Source: Colletes latitarsis (Eukaryota; Arthropoda; Insecta; Hymenoptera; Colletidae). From it: 64,000 bases of DNA. How positions within the stretch are numbered: position 1 is the first letter of the stretch; each line of letters starts with the position of its first letter. Position numbers and translations under genes: made by a program. This document shows positions 25,347-36,602 of this stretch, piece by piece. The notes below the pieces were generated by a model, which saw nothing but the letters and a program-made list of their open reading frames with translations, made no database searches and had not been told where the DNA came from. The DNA is taken from NCBI RefSeq assembly GCF_051014445.1, contig NC_135137.1, forward strand, positions 27,095,501 to 27,159,500, in the 5' to 3' direction.

Positions 25347-25716
25347 TTAACACGTCCCTTAAACCAGACCAAACCTCTCAAATTGTCCACGAAATGGAGT
25401 CATTGTTTTTAGACAATTAGAAGCTAGCATACCCACAATTTGTCACCAAACATTTTTACAACTTCAACATTTAATTTTGAGAACTAATTTTTTTACCTTC
25501 TAGACCAAACCCCTCAAACTGTCTATGAAAAAGGAAACTTTGTTTTTCGACAATTGGAAAGTAGCATATCCACAATTTATCATAGAACTTATTTTTACAG
25601 CCCCGTTAAAATTCAAGAGTCCCATCTAGATTTATTTTCTTTATAATCTTGAGAATCAATCTTTTTAGCTCCTTAAAAATCATGTCACCCATGTGTCATG
25701 GCAATGAATGTGTTAA
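25347..25716. mobile_element. TTAA-flanked element with internal tandem dimer, 370 bp
   Basis: TTAA at 25347-25350 and 25713-25716. The right end, inverted, is TTAACACATTCATTGCCATG, matching the shared family end; the left (TTAACACGTCCCTTAAACCA) is more diverged. Inside, a unit of about 136 bp (starting AGACCAAACC, containing GACAATT..AAGCTAGCATA and its variant) occurs twice in tandem. The second unit and following sequence also match the inverted interior of the element at 35512-35724. Confidence 0.6.
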
Positions 25717-26348
25717 AACTGTAACTGTGTTGTATTTTTTATTTAACGCGCTGTGCTAAATTTGGCGAACGCATAGTTTATCCTAGTCCTCCTTTGGCTA
25801 GGTAGAAAGCAACGAAGTTGGTGCAATTCAAGCGACACGAGATTTATGCTCGCGTAGATGATTCTTCGACCTTTCCCGGTGGACTCTGTCCAAACGGGCC
25901 GAGTCCAAGCCACGAATCCAAATACACGTGTAAGGAGTTGAGTGGACGTCGCTCGGCCGCACGAATCATGTTTCGCGTAGGACTAACGTCGTGAGCACAT
26001 TTTACGTACCGGGAGGACCTGTTGGAGGACGTGACTGGGTAAAAGCCAGAAGGATGGTTCGAAGAGAGGCAGAAAGTTGGCCTGCCACGCCGATGGAGCA
26101 AGAGAGAGGAACAACAAACCAAACGAAGCGAGAAGAAGGGACTTCGTCTTTGTGCGAAAGAACCGGTCGGCCAATCTTAGCGCCCTATTGCGAAATTTTC
26201 TCCAATCAACATCGCGGTTCTTCCTCTTCGGCCTCTCTCCGGACGTGATTTAATTATTTATTTACGTCAGCGGAAAACTAACGACGCTACAGGTCCCTTT
26301 TTCTCTCGGATCGAGGCGATTGCGCGGCGCGCGCAATACCTTTGCTAA
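25717..26348. other. CpG-rich island, no gene assigned
   Basis: About 25740-26340 is one of the most G+C-rich stretches in the left half. Three open frames of 63-92 codons overlap on opposite strands; none has recognisable domains, so I regard them as composition artefacts. A GGCGCGCGC-type string sits at 26321-26331. A promoter or other regulatory role is possible but not shown. Confidence 0.4.
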
Positions 26349-26350
26349 TA

Positions 26351-26985
26351 TCAGGTTGGGGAAAAAGAAATCCACTATTTTCCTGTTCAAATATGCACCG
26401 TTTTGTTTTATAATTTGTTGTCATTCGATTTCGTTCCGTTTGGCCAAGACTTCGCAAATGGAAATTCGATCCATCATGTTTTTTTGCGTCAATTCGTGTG
26501 GCATCCAAACATCAAGCTTCTTTTTGAATTCAGCTTTATGCAAATGGTTCAGAACTGTTTCGTGGTCGATCTTTAGCTCCTGGACGGTGCTACGACTGCT
26601 AACATGTCGGTCTACTTCGATCAGTCCCATAATTTTGTCGACATTTTCGACGATGGGCCTACCTGTGCGAGGTGCATCTTTAACATCGAAAATACCGGGA
26701 TAGAATCGACGAAACCAAAAGTCGCCTGGCTTGGATTTTCGCCTTTATCAGAGTAAAAATCGTAAAATATATCGAATCGAGATCTCTTTGTTAATTTTCA
26801 TCTTTTACACCCTATAACTCACAACTGAATCGACCAACCAGAAAACTGTAAAAGAATTTTTTTTTACTGCGGAATATCACTTTTCCAACGATCATAAGTC
26901 TCAATTTGTTTGATCAATACTTTACAAGATATATCACTGCAGCCATCTGGGTGAAAAATAATGGATTTCTATTTCCCCAATCTAA
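26351..26985 (-). mobile_element. Internally deleted mariner element
   Basis: TA duplications at 26349-26350 and 26986-26987 flank inverted ends: TCAGGTTGGGGAAAAAGAAA on the left and, inverted, TTAGATTGGGGAAATAGAAA on the right. That is the standard mariner arrangement. At 635 bp it is about half the usual 1.3 kb. The transposase remnant reads on the minus strand. The element ends exactly where the next TTAA-flanked element begins (26988). It is non-autonomous. Confidence 0.9.
26421..26801 (-). pseudogene. Mariner transposase, truncated and frame-disrupted
   Basis: The minus strand reads from an ATG at 26801-26799 (MKINKEISIRYIL), runs into two consecutive stops, then continues in the same register through WFRRFYPG, the linker DAPRTGRP and the second helix-turn-helix (HVSSRSTVQELKIDHETVLN), reaching HELTQKNMMDRISICEVLAKRNEIE before a TGA at 26421. 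A shifted frame still reads YSDKGENPSQA, so the N-terminal domain has an indel. After NEIE the sequence jumps to QQIIKQNGAYLN, the family's extreme C-terminus. The whole catalytic core with its DD34D triad is therefore deleted. Non-functional as transposase, although much of a DNA-binding region is still readable. Confidence 0.88.
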
Positions 26986-26987
26986 TA

Positions 26988-27647
26988 TTAACCCTTTGCA
27001 CTGTGAAGTCACCTCTGGAGTGACACTTTATATAGTTGTGGCGTCGCCTCCCATGCTCGCCACCAGAGGGATCGCGCTCTCACAAGCACTCGACCGACCG
27101 ACGAAACGCGCCCCCTCCTTTCCTTTTCTGTCCTACGATTCTCAGCGCCACATAGTTAATAAAACAAATTAGTGGGAAGCAGTTTTATTTTAAAAATGCT
27201 TTGAAATTATGTGTACGTGCATAAAAATCTTGTATTATACACTTCTCAGCATAATAATATTAGTATTCCTTATCAAATATTCAAATGCAATCGTACTGAA
27301 TTACGTATAAAACTTGTGTCTATGAACATCCCAGTTGTTTAATAAAATCAGTTATATGTGCATGTGTAATTCAATTATTATTAATATTACCTAGTATGTT
27401 CAAATGGAAAAATAAAAGGTGGAAGGCAAGTAACAATCTACTTTTGTGAAACTTGCGACAGGAAGCCATTTTTACATGTAGGAAACTGTTTTAAAAAATA
27501 CCATACTTTAAAAATATATAAATAACAATAAACTAAATATTCGTATTTTGATATTATACATTTTTTCTGAAGAATCATTTTGTTAATATAACATTAAACT
27601 TTAAATAACTGCAAGCAATGTGCCTTGCATATAGTGCAAAGGGTTAA
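26988..27647. mobile_element. TTAA-flanked piggyBac-like element, 660 bp
   Basis: TTAA at 26988-26991 and 27644-27647 with inverted ends CCCTTTGCACT and AGTGCAAAGGG. The left 190 bp is G+C-rich with a short internal inverted match (GTGAAGTCACC..GGAGTGACAC); the rest is AT-rich. The 88-codon plus-strand frame at 26906-27172 starts within the neighbouring mariner and is not credible. No transposase. The ends differ from the GACTGCC subgroup, so this is a separate family using the same TTAA target. Confidence 0.78.
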
Positions 27648-27712
27648 GTCATCGCGAAAAGAATTCCCTTCCTGTCGAGTCTGCTGAGAACACAGAAAGA
27701 ATCCCGTCGTTC

Positions 27713-28303
27713 TTAACACGTTCACTGCTAGATTAAAACAGTATGATATTTTGCAAAAGTAGAATTTTTATTTTAAACCATTGTAAGCTACATAACCTAA
27801 AATTTGTTTCTTATTTTTGTAACCTTATTAAAATTCACAAATTCTATCCAAATTTATCTTCCTCGGCGTCTTAATTTGAGAATGAATTTTTCTAGTATCA
27901 CAGTGGTAAATCCTGTCACCTATATATGGTAAAATAAAATTTGTATTTTAGATCATTGTAAGCTACATAACCTAAAATTTGTTTCTTATTTTTGTAACCA
28001 TGTTAAAATTCACAAATTCTATCCAAATTTATTTTCCTCAACGTCTTAACTTGAGAATGAATTTTTCTAATATCATAGTGGTAAATCCTGTCACCCATAT
28101 ATGGTAAAATATAATTTTGATTTTAGACCATTGTAAGCTACATAACCTAAAATTTGTTTCTTATTTTTGTAACCATGTTAAAATTCACAAATTCTATCCA
28201 AATTTATTTTCCTCAACGTCTTACCTTGAGAATTAATTTTTCTAATATCATAGTAGTAAATCCTATTACCCATATATAGATGACGTGGCAGTGAAAGTGT
28301 TAA
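27713..28303. mobile_element. TTAA-flanked element carrying a 3-unit tandem array
   Basis: TTAA at 27713-27716 and 28300-28303. Ends are TTAACACGTTCACTGCTAG and, inverted, TTAACACTTTCACTGCCACG. Inside are three tandem copies, period about 176 bp (starting near 27771, 27946 and 28122), each with CCATTGTAAGCTACATAACC or its variant and ending near CCTGTCACC..ATATATGG. The element at 17619 has a single copy of this unit, so the array grew inside a TTAA element. Only 65 bp separate it from the element on its left. Confidence 0.8.
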
Positions 28304-29309
28304 GTAGAGCTCGGGACTTCTCGTCGAATTACAATAGTACCTCGTTAATGTTCGCTACTTTGTCCCTTGATATTGTTCGCGGAATCACCAATTACTAGAA
28401 CTGCATTAAATGCTTATTTAACCAAACTCGAAAACATGAGAAACGAAGTTCAAAAATAAGGAAGAAGGAATATACAAGAACCTTACATTATTAACGAATC
28501 AGCCTTCGCTATTTTTAAGTTGGGCTATCATACGAAAATCATGCAATTTGTGAAAAAGCTAATGTTGGGTGCTAGGTGAACGTTGTAAGCCTGGTCATTA
28601 AATGTTCAGAATTCTTTGAAAAGAAAGAACTACTCGCTAAGAAAATGTGAAGCAATTAAAAATGCGATACGAAAGAATAGATTGATGATTGCTGGTGAAA
28701 AGACGTAACGTTATTAACAAATCAACCTTCATTGTTTTAAAGTGGAACTACCATACGAAAATCATGCAATTTGTAGAAGAAACTACACAGTATGTACTTT
28801 AATTTTTAAACGATTTTAGAATCTGTGGAATAATCAAAAATTGAACATTTCTCTCTATTCCATTAAACCTAACAGAGGTAACAATCGACAATAGTACCTC
28901 CCTCGATAACGTTCGCGTCGCAGACCTAAGCGAGCGATCATTAATGAGGGCTTGTTGTACATGTCTACTTCCACATTCAAGGAAATATTAGTGAATCTTT
29001 TTTCATCGTAAATTCAGGATGTAAAGATTGTAGTTGCCACATCAATTTACATTGTTTAAAGCTCTCTGTTATTACGTTTCTTATAGAATGTATATTTTGA
29101 CGTACAACTCGAACAAATTTGTGAGTTGTGTAATGATTACTGAATTCTGGTACTCCAATTCCTGATTTTTCCATTATATTTTCCATTTTCTTGCTTTGTT
29201 GTCAGTTTCATATCAGGTGAGAAGTATAAATATACTTAAGTAAACTGTATAATGTATATTTTAAATTGTTCTTATCAATTTTTTTATATAAACTTTCATA
29301 AAGTAGAAT
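28304..29309. repeat. Degenerate internal direct repeats
   Basis: About 28480-28560 and 28707-28785 share TATTAACGAATCAGCCTTC-like sequence followed by CATACGAAAATCATGCAATT (227-bp spacing). ACAATAGTACCTC followed by ATGTTCGC or ACGTTCGC occurs at about 28330-28355 and 28890-28915. This looks like an old, decayed duplication. No protein recognised. 28920-29309 is AT-rich with nothing seen. Confidence 0.5.
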
Positions 29310-29640
29310 GAGATCAATCTGACAAGATTTGAAAAAGAAAATTATGTGACGCCTAAAGCAAAGACTATTCGTATTATTTCACCTAAATACGGTTATTCTG
29401 TAGATGCAATAGCAAAAATGATCGAAATCTTGCTGTAATCTCATCTTAAAACATAAACCCCGCAAGAAAAGTTATCTGAAACAGGTAAGTAGAATATTTG
29501 GAGAACTATTTTCTCGAGGAAAGCAGGTAATGCTCTATAAACAGAAAAAAGATCTAAAAGAATTTAATAACTTAGATGTGAGTGCAAAAGCAATTAGTCG
29601 CGTACTAATGAAGCTATTATGTACTTATAAAAAGATATTC
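29310..29640 (+). pseudogene. Tc1-like transposase N-terminal relic
   Basis: Plus-strand translation gives KAKTIRIISPKYGYSVDAIAKMIE, then after several stops LSETGK and finally FNNLDVSAKAISRVLMKLL. The order fits the two helix-turn-helix motifs of Tc1-like transposases (first G-x-S-x-x-x-I-A-x-x, later N-V-S-x-x-T-I-x-R-x-L) with the basic linker between them. Several in-frame stops and no DDE domain make it a relic. No clear terminal repeats nearby. The assignment rests on motif spacing only. Confidence 0.5.
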
Positions 29641-31233
29641 TGAACTTAAATTGATCGTCTTAATTGAAATTAAGTGTTATAACTGTAGCTGCATCTTGCA
29701 TTTTATAAACGTTGATTTCTCTGTATTTTCGTTTGTTCTGTGTTGTATTATTACAATTCCGAAATTTATTATCGATTATTTTGAAATGAACTATATAGAT
29801 TCAAGACGATCAACTATTGTTAATTCCACGCTTAATAAAAATATGTGTACAGTTTAATCCGAATCTACGTACGGTGTTTTTAAATACTGAATATTGAAGC
29901 CTAGTAGCGGTAGCAATTTTATATGAAACAGTATTTAAAACTGCAAGTAAGCTTTCAGCCAATGTAAAACACTTTTAGATCGCCGATAGGATACAATGCA
30001 CGCACGCTGTTTGTTTTATAATACACTTTCCATTGCTGCAACGCGATATGACGTAGAGCGTTGGTTTCTATTTTAATTATTGAACACTTGCTTGAACAGT
30101 GTCTACCTTCGGCCACTTTCTGCAATTTCGTGTTTGCTCGAAATTCGTGGAGGATCGATCGCAATAAAGATACTGCGGCACGTTCGAGAAGAACAAAAAT
30201 TCATTAATTTACCTAAATTCGCTTAAAACATGTTAAAACGTCCCACGATGGTTTGAATTTTCACAAGAATATGAAAACGCAAGTTTGAGCGATCCATACT
30301 TTGATTTAAGAATGAAGAAAGAGTAAACATCGTACTTTGTACCGTTCAAAATGATGTTTCTCAGGTTCTGTTCGCAAAGTACTTCTAATTAACGTTATAC
30401 GAGATAGTTTTTCTTTAATTTCTTGTTTATAGTCGCTTTAATAAAATAACTTTAATACTGTTTTTTTGTTCTGTTAGATTTTACTAGATATTGTATTATA
30501 CAGTATTTTCCAGCAGGCCTTTCGTAGACTTTTTTCAGGAATCGAAAATGTATTTTGCACATAAAAACGTGGAGTACTCGATAATATATAATAAAATTAA
30601 TTTCTTAAATGTGAATTGACACGATAGTAATTTAAATCCTACAAAACTTTTAATTACACATAGATAATAGAAGTTACAATAGTGACGTCAATTTTACCCA
30701 TCGAAGATTTCTAAATCTTGATTATAGTAATGAGCAGCTAAAGTATTCTCTAATCGACGAAGGAATTGGTCAAATGTCTACGTTCTGAACGTGGGGACTC
30801 CTTTTCAGAAATATATATTTTTTCCCTATTAACTATACTTCCAACAGAACAATTACACAGATGATACAAATTGGAAACTATCGAACGTTTCGTGTCTCAT
30901 TTTACACTATGATTTCGCGATAGAATTAAAAAATATTTGTTCGACAACGTTACGTCTACCTCCCTATGCCACAAATTGTCACATTTCTCTCTCCCCCTGT
31001 CGCGAATGTGACGTAATTTGTGGTTGATCCTTAATACAACCCAACTCATCAAACTGACAGTTTATTATACTGAAACCATTAACCCCTTGACGTACGATTT
31101 AATTTCAAATAATTTTTCAAACGTATATTATTTAATTTTGTTTAAATATCTTTGCACGAGGAATAGCCACGAAAAAGAATAGATTTGTTTCACAAATATA
31201 TAGTGAATGTAAAAATGTGTTGATTTTAATATA
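29641..31233. other. AT-rich spacer with a hairpin and a lone TTAA end
   Basis: 30969-31023 forms a hairpin: CCACAAATT-GTCACATT pairs with AATGTGACGTAATTTGTGG (17 pairs, 2-nt bulge, about 18-nt C/T-rich loop). 31079-31095 (TTAACCCCTTGACGTAC) looks like a single piggyBac-type end without a partner. Other open frames are not recognisable. Confidence 0.45.
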
Positions 31234-32182
31234 AAGCGTGTTCACTTCTGAAAGATTTGAATAAGAGATTCTAGAGGCCAAAATAAGACGAAAATCGAGA
31301 ATACCAATTTGTTGATTGAGGCTTTGTTAAAAAGTTATTAACGTTTAAAGTTCTATACCAACTGGAAAATTTTTCGGTGAAATTGAAAAATTTCAAATCG
31401 TTCTGGAAAAATTATTTTCAATTGCAAGGGTCAATTACAATAATTTTTGGTGAATAGACATAACCCCGGAATCCTACTCACTTTCGAGAAAAAAATACCT
31501 TACCGAAAATATAATTTCTGGTGAGAAATGGTTTCTCGAAATTTCATACCCACGTTTGAAACACCATAACTCCTGAATATATTGGAGGATTTTAATGCTT
31601 CAAAATAGAAACAACGCGTATTTTAATGAAGAATATGTAGAAATTCCGAGGCTATTCGAGAAGTTGCTCCTTGACCCCACAAAATGAGAAAAGCCCCATA
31701 AAAATGGTCCAATTTTCAAATGGCCACAACTCCTACAATTGTGAATATATTTCAATGAAACTTTTTTCTGAAATGAAACTCATGGGTACCTACAAAAAAG
31801 TGTTAGACAACTTTTCTATATAGCGTCAAACGAATTTATCACAAATCAAAAACGCATTTTTAAAAAAAATCGACAGAGTGTAGGTGTCTCAATTTTTCAA
31901 CGAAATTGTAAAATTTCAAATCGTTCTGGAAAAATTATTTTCAGTTGCAGCGGTCAATTACAATCATTTTTGGTAAATAGACATACCCCCGAAATCCTAC
32001 GCAGTTTCGAGAAAAAAATTCGTGTAGGTGGACAAATTTTATTAATAATTTTCGACAATAATTTCATTAATAACTTTTTAACAAAGCCTCAATCAACAAA
32101 TAGATATTCGTTATTTTCGATTTATTTTGGCCTCTAGAATCTCTCGTTAAAATTTTTCCCAGGGGTGGTCGAACACCCTGTA
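31234..32182 (+). mobile_element. TACAGGG element copy F
   Basis: The left terminus is decayed (GCGTGTTCACTTCTGAAAG); the right is good (GGTCGAACACCCTGTA followed by TA). Orientation as in copy D. The recurrent frame region (about 31680-31880) is disrupted by several stops and a one-base shift, unlike most other copies. The two terminal repeats still pair through AGATTCTAGAGGCCAAAATA. Confidence 0.85.
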
Positions 32183-34353
32183 TAATACTTGATGACGATT
32201 GTGCCTCATTATTGTGAAACTTGACAACTATAAATATATCTATGTTTAGTATATATAAGCCTTTTTTCCAAAGTTTAATCGTCCCTGCGTTACTTAGATT
32301 TTTAATTTTTTATTAGATTAGAGCACAGGTGCTATTTAATAAACAACCCTTCGCTCGTCTAAACCCTTACATTATGTTTTCTAGCCAATGCTACCACAAA
32401 TTAAGTAATCTATACCTTCCAACAGAACATGAGTAAATACAAGAGTAAATACAGAAAATTTCATCCGAATAAAAAACAGGTTTCGATTAAAATCTTACAT
32501 TAAAAATTTAAAAAATTTGAAAAATAAAACGAAGTCAAAATAAAATAGCAAGTATTAATACTTGAAACCTCACGTTCCTGTACTCGTTAGGCTGGTACAT
32601 TTTGTTTCGTGCAACACACATCACAAATTCCTCGATGAAATCTAAAGGTAACATGAAAAATTTACACTCGAGCTATTAATCAAAATTAGTTTTTTAAACA
32701 TCCGTTGATTTATAACACGTTCGAATCAGTCGTCCTCGAAATTATCTTTACTTAAAACTTCATTAATTTTAATTTCAATCTCTTCTCTCTTCTCTTTTCC
32801 TTTTTATCATGTTTGGTATGCAAATGCCCCACTGTGTGGCGTAGCTTTACGAATTTGCAAACTTCGCTACCTTTTCTGTTGCAGCAGTTTTTATCCAATG
32901 CTACGTTAATGATATGCTAGAAAGTGAAGTCGGAAAGAGCGCAAGAAAAGTTGCGTATATGTTGCAGAAAACATAAAGAAACTGTAAGCTATAATTATTA
33001 CAATTTTTACCGTACGAACTCTCTGGAAATAAGCGGATGAAAAATATCATTGATGTCAATTTCACGCGTAATTGACGAATAATTTCCCGCTTCCTGTACA
33101 CGGTAAACAAACAGCGCCAATCACAACTCGCTAATTCAAATAATAAGAGCAATAATCAACCAAACATCCTGCGTATATAGAATTTACAAATAAAAAAAAA
33201 AGTAAACTTAATGCCTCAGTCTCGTGCATTCGTGTCTTTAACGACTGTCAATAAGGCCATAACGTTAACAAGGAAAGTTCAGTGAATGACGCACGTCAAT
33301 TTTTGTGAAACTTCACATAATTGTTTTACGAATTAATTTAAAAATATTGTGACATTGAGTCATATACCAAGTTTGAGTAACGAAAATGCAGTAATGACAT
33401 TTTATGTATTTCGTAGCTTAATCGTACATAAAATACGTCATTAGTGTATAAATGTACTTGGAAATTCTACAGATACTTAAACTTTATAAGCGATCCAAAT
33501 TACGTCTCAGTGCGATTAGGATTATCAGAGAAACCATCCCTTTTATCTGAGTCGTTTCTATTATTTATACAGTTTTACGTCATAAATCACGATAGATATC
33601 GAAAAAAGATTTTAATTGTCATATCGTTTGTGAAAATATGTAGAAAAGAATTTTTGGAGAAATTTTTCATTATAATTAAATTCTTTTATTTTTTTATAGA
33701 AATTTGAATTTCTTTACAGATAACAATACTGACAATAGTAATAATGTGTACGTATTGTTATTATTGTGTGTAAAATAATCGCCCAAATTGCATGATTTTA
33801 GTATTAACTCTTATCATGATAATTCTTGAATCAGTAACGTTTTTGATGACATTCGTCTGCCTTTTCGACAAAATTCTCTGTAAATGTAATATTTATATAA
33901 ATCTTTTTTCAATATCTTCAGTAATTTACGATTTTAAAGTGCATAAATGAAAACGTTGACTCGGATAAAAAGGTTGATTTTTCCCTAAAAGTATAAAAGT
34001 AAAACTAAATAACAGTACCAATCAAAAACGATAATGTTTTTAGGTTGATCCAATTGAGCTTCATAAAAAATCGAACTTCTTTGCGAGTATTTTACAAGGA
34101 GAAGAGAGAATAAAGCCAGGCTTAAAAACGTAGAACATACTACATAGAAACAGATTCTGAAATATGAGTAATTTTTATACAAAACAGCATATGACATTAA
34201 AATTTGAAAAATGGATTAACTTCGTATTAATATCAAAGTGTAAATTTCGACGAAAGCAATGGAAAAATATATTCATATTTTTGCCGTAACATCCATAGTT
34301 TACCCGAAATATTGAATTATTATTTTGCATGTATTGAGGATAAAACCTTTGTA
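32183..34353. other. AT-rich spacer, no gene seen
   Basis: Open frames of 65-87 codons at 32901-33152, 33444-33707 and 33985-34396 are AT-driven and unrecognised. A slightly G+C-richer patch lies at 33000-33130. No repeat ends identified. Confidence 0.5.
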
Positions 34354-35223
34354 TACAGGGTATTCGATCAATCTTGGGAAAAATTTCAGAAGCCAAAATA
34401 AGACGAAAATCAAGAATACTAATTTGTTAATGGACGCTTCGTTAAAAAGATATTAACGTTTAAAGTTGCGCCCGTACAGAATTTTTTTCTAGAAAATGGG
34501 TAGGATTTCGACGTTATGTCTAATGACCAAAAATAATTGTAATTGCCCCTCGCAACTGAAAATAATTTTTCCAGAACGATTTGAAATTTTACAATTTCGT
34601 CGAAAAATTGAGACACCTACCCCCTGGTCGATTTTTCTTAAAAATTCGTTTTTGATTTGTAATAAATTTGTTTAACGCTGTACGGAAATTTTATCTAATA
34701 CTTTTTTGTAGGTATCTATGGGCTCTGCTTCAAAAAAAAATTTCAACGAGAATACCTTTGCTATTGTACGAGTTATGGCCGTTTAAAAATTGAACCAATT
34801 TTAGGGAGTTTTTCTCAGTTTACGGTGTCAAGGAACACCTCTTTCAATATTGTTAGAATTTCTACATATTCTCCACTAAAATACGCGTTGCTTGCATTTC
34901 CAAAAATTAAAATCCTCCAATCCGTTCAGGAGTTATGATGTTTCAAAGATTTGATGAAATTTCAGAGAAGCATTTCATTCAATCTCGCATTAGATTTGCG
35001 GTAAAGAATTTTTTTCTCGAAAGTGCGTAGGATTTCGGGGTATGTCTATTCACCAAAAATGCTTGTAATTAACCCCTGTAACTAAATATAATTTTTTTAG
35101 TATGATTTGAAATTTTTTAATAACTTTTTAACTAAGCCTCAGTCAAGAAATTGATTTTCGTCTTATTTTGGCCTCTAGAATCGCCCATTCAAATTTTTCC
35201 CAGGGATGGCCGAACACCTTGTA
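34354..35223 (-). mobile_element. TACAGGG element copy G
   Basis: The left end TACAGGGTATTCGATCAATC has a small deletion after the first 30 bp. The right end GATGGCCGAACACCTTGTA is followed by TA. The core (about 34620-34810) corresponds to the recurrent frame but is broken by substitutions. 870 bp, no transposase. Confidence 0.85.
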
Positions 35224-35511
35224 TAATCGAGCACTACCGTGTGTAGTAAAAAACGATTGATCTTAAATTTATGATCCTTAACCTGACCAAAACTATGAAA
35301 ACATTTTTCAATATGTTATCGTAAACTCTTCTTCTACATAAAACATAGGTAAAAGCAAAATAAATATTTAAGAAAATCATTTCTTTATATTATCTTTCAA
35401 TTTCTGTTATCGATGTCTTTCCTCTTTTATCTAAATACAAATGTAATTTCCTCTATTATTTGAACATTACATTCTTGTTAGATTATTTTAAACAAGTCTT
35501 ATGCAAATTAT

Positions 35512-35724
35512 TTAACACATTGACTGCCACGTCATCCACATATGGGTGACATTATTTTTCACTAAGGAGCTAAACAGATTCATTCTCAGGATTAAAAGTT
35601 AAAGAAAATAAGTCTAAATATGACTCCTAAATTTTAACGAGACTTTGAAAATAAGTTCTATGACAAATTATGGTTATGCTAGTTTCCAATTTTCTAAAAA
35701 CAAAGTTTTTGGTCAACGTGTTAA
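35512..35724. mobile_element. TTAA-flanked piggyBac-like MITE, 213 bp
   Basis: TTAA at 35512-35515 and 35721-35724. Ends are TTAACACATTGACTGCCACG and, inverted, TTAACACGTTGACC. The interior is the inverted counterpart of the right two thirds of the element at 25347-25716 (for example GACAAATTATGGTTATGC), so the two are close relatives in opposite orientation. No coding capacity. Confidence 0.72.
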
Positions 35725-36602
35725 ACAACGTTTTATAATATGTGAATCTCTCGTCCAGGTTTCTCAACAATTTCACGACTGACCCGTTGATCCCGATAAA
35801 GGGCGCGAGTTGGAAGGAAAATTTGCAAAAGCCACGGTGCAAAAGACGCGACAAAAATAATCGACGAAGGCGAGGCTTCATTTTTTCCCCCATGCAACCT
35901 TCGCGTGCACGCGTCGAATGATTTTCGTGGCTCGTTAGCCATTCATCATTAATCGGCAGGATAATCCGGTCGGTCTCCTCCCACCCTGGTCCCTTATTCA
36001 CGCAATTCAAAAAGCTTCAAAACGGCGGCATGCAATAGGGAGGATGGATCTTTTACTTCAAACGTGTAGAATAAAATCAATTATTTTTTAAATTTTGTTT
36101 ACTCGAAATAAATTTAAATTATTAGTTCCAAAATTCAAATATTAGGTCCCATAAGTTCGTGTCGTTATTCTGAAACTGGCGAGGATACGATTTGTAATTT
36201 AATAAAAAACAAACAAAATTTATCAGTTCAGGAGATTTTTGAAATTTTAAACTAACATCAAGAATTCATACGAAACAAATAGATGTTGTGTCAAAGCTCG
36301 AAATTTTGTTGATCGTGCTTGAGCCTGATTGCACGAATACTTTTGTTAGCATATAATAAAATTGAACCTTATAAGAAATAAAATACAATAATCTCCAGGC
36401 TTATTAGTGGGTACACAATTTGAAAATATCCATGTTTTAATAAAAAGCGTTGAACTACACTTTAATAACAAATGAAACAAGTTTTGTAGCGACGATACTT
36501 TGCCAAAGGAAAAGGAGTTGTAAAACAAGAAGAGGTTTACTGTTTCTCATTAAATTCTATTATATGTTTAAAATACTGCTTTAAGTTACAGTAGAAAACT
36601 CG
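35725..36602. other. CpG-rich island then AT-rich spacer
   Basis: About 35730-36030 is CpG-rich and includes TTAGCCATTCATCATTAATC, a homeodomain-type cluster. Overlapping minus-strand frames (127 and 69 codons) span it, but the longer one runs on into the adjoining repeat and has no known domain. A regulatory element is as likely as an exon. 36030-36602 is AT-rich with nothing recognised. Confidence 0.4.

Noticed and set aside
25844..26248. Three overlapping frames of 63-92 codons
   Set aside because: Opposite-strand overlap in a G+C-rich segment is expected by chance; none recognisable.
27771..28290. Regularly spaced repeats considered as a CRISPR array
   Set aside because: Units of about 176 bp are repeated along their whole length with no unique spacers, inside a transposon of a eukaryotic genome.
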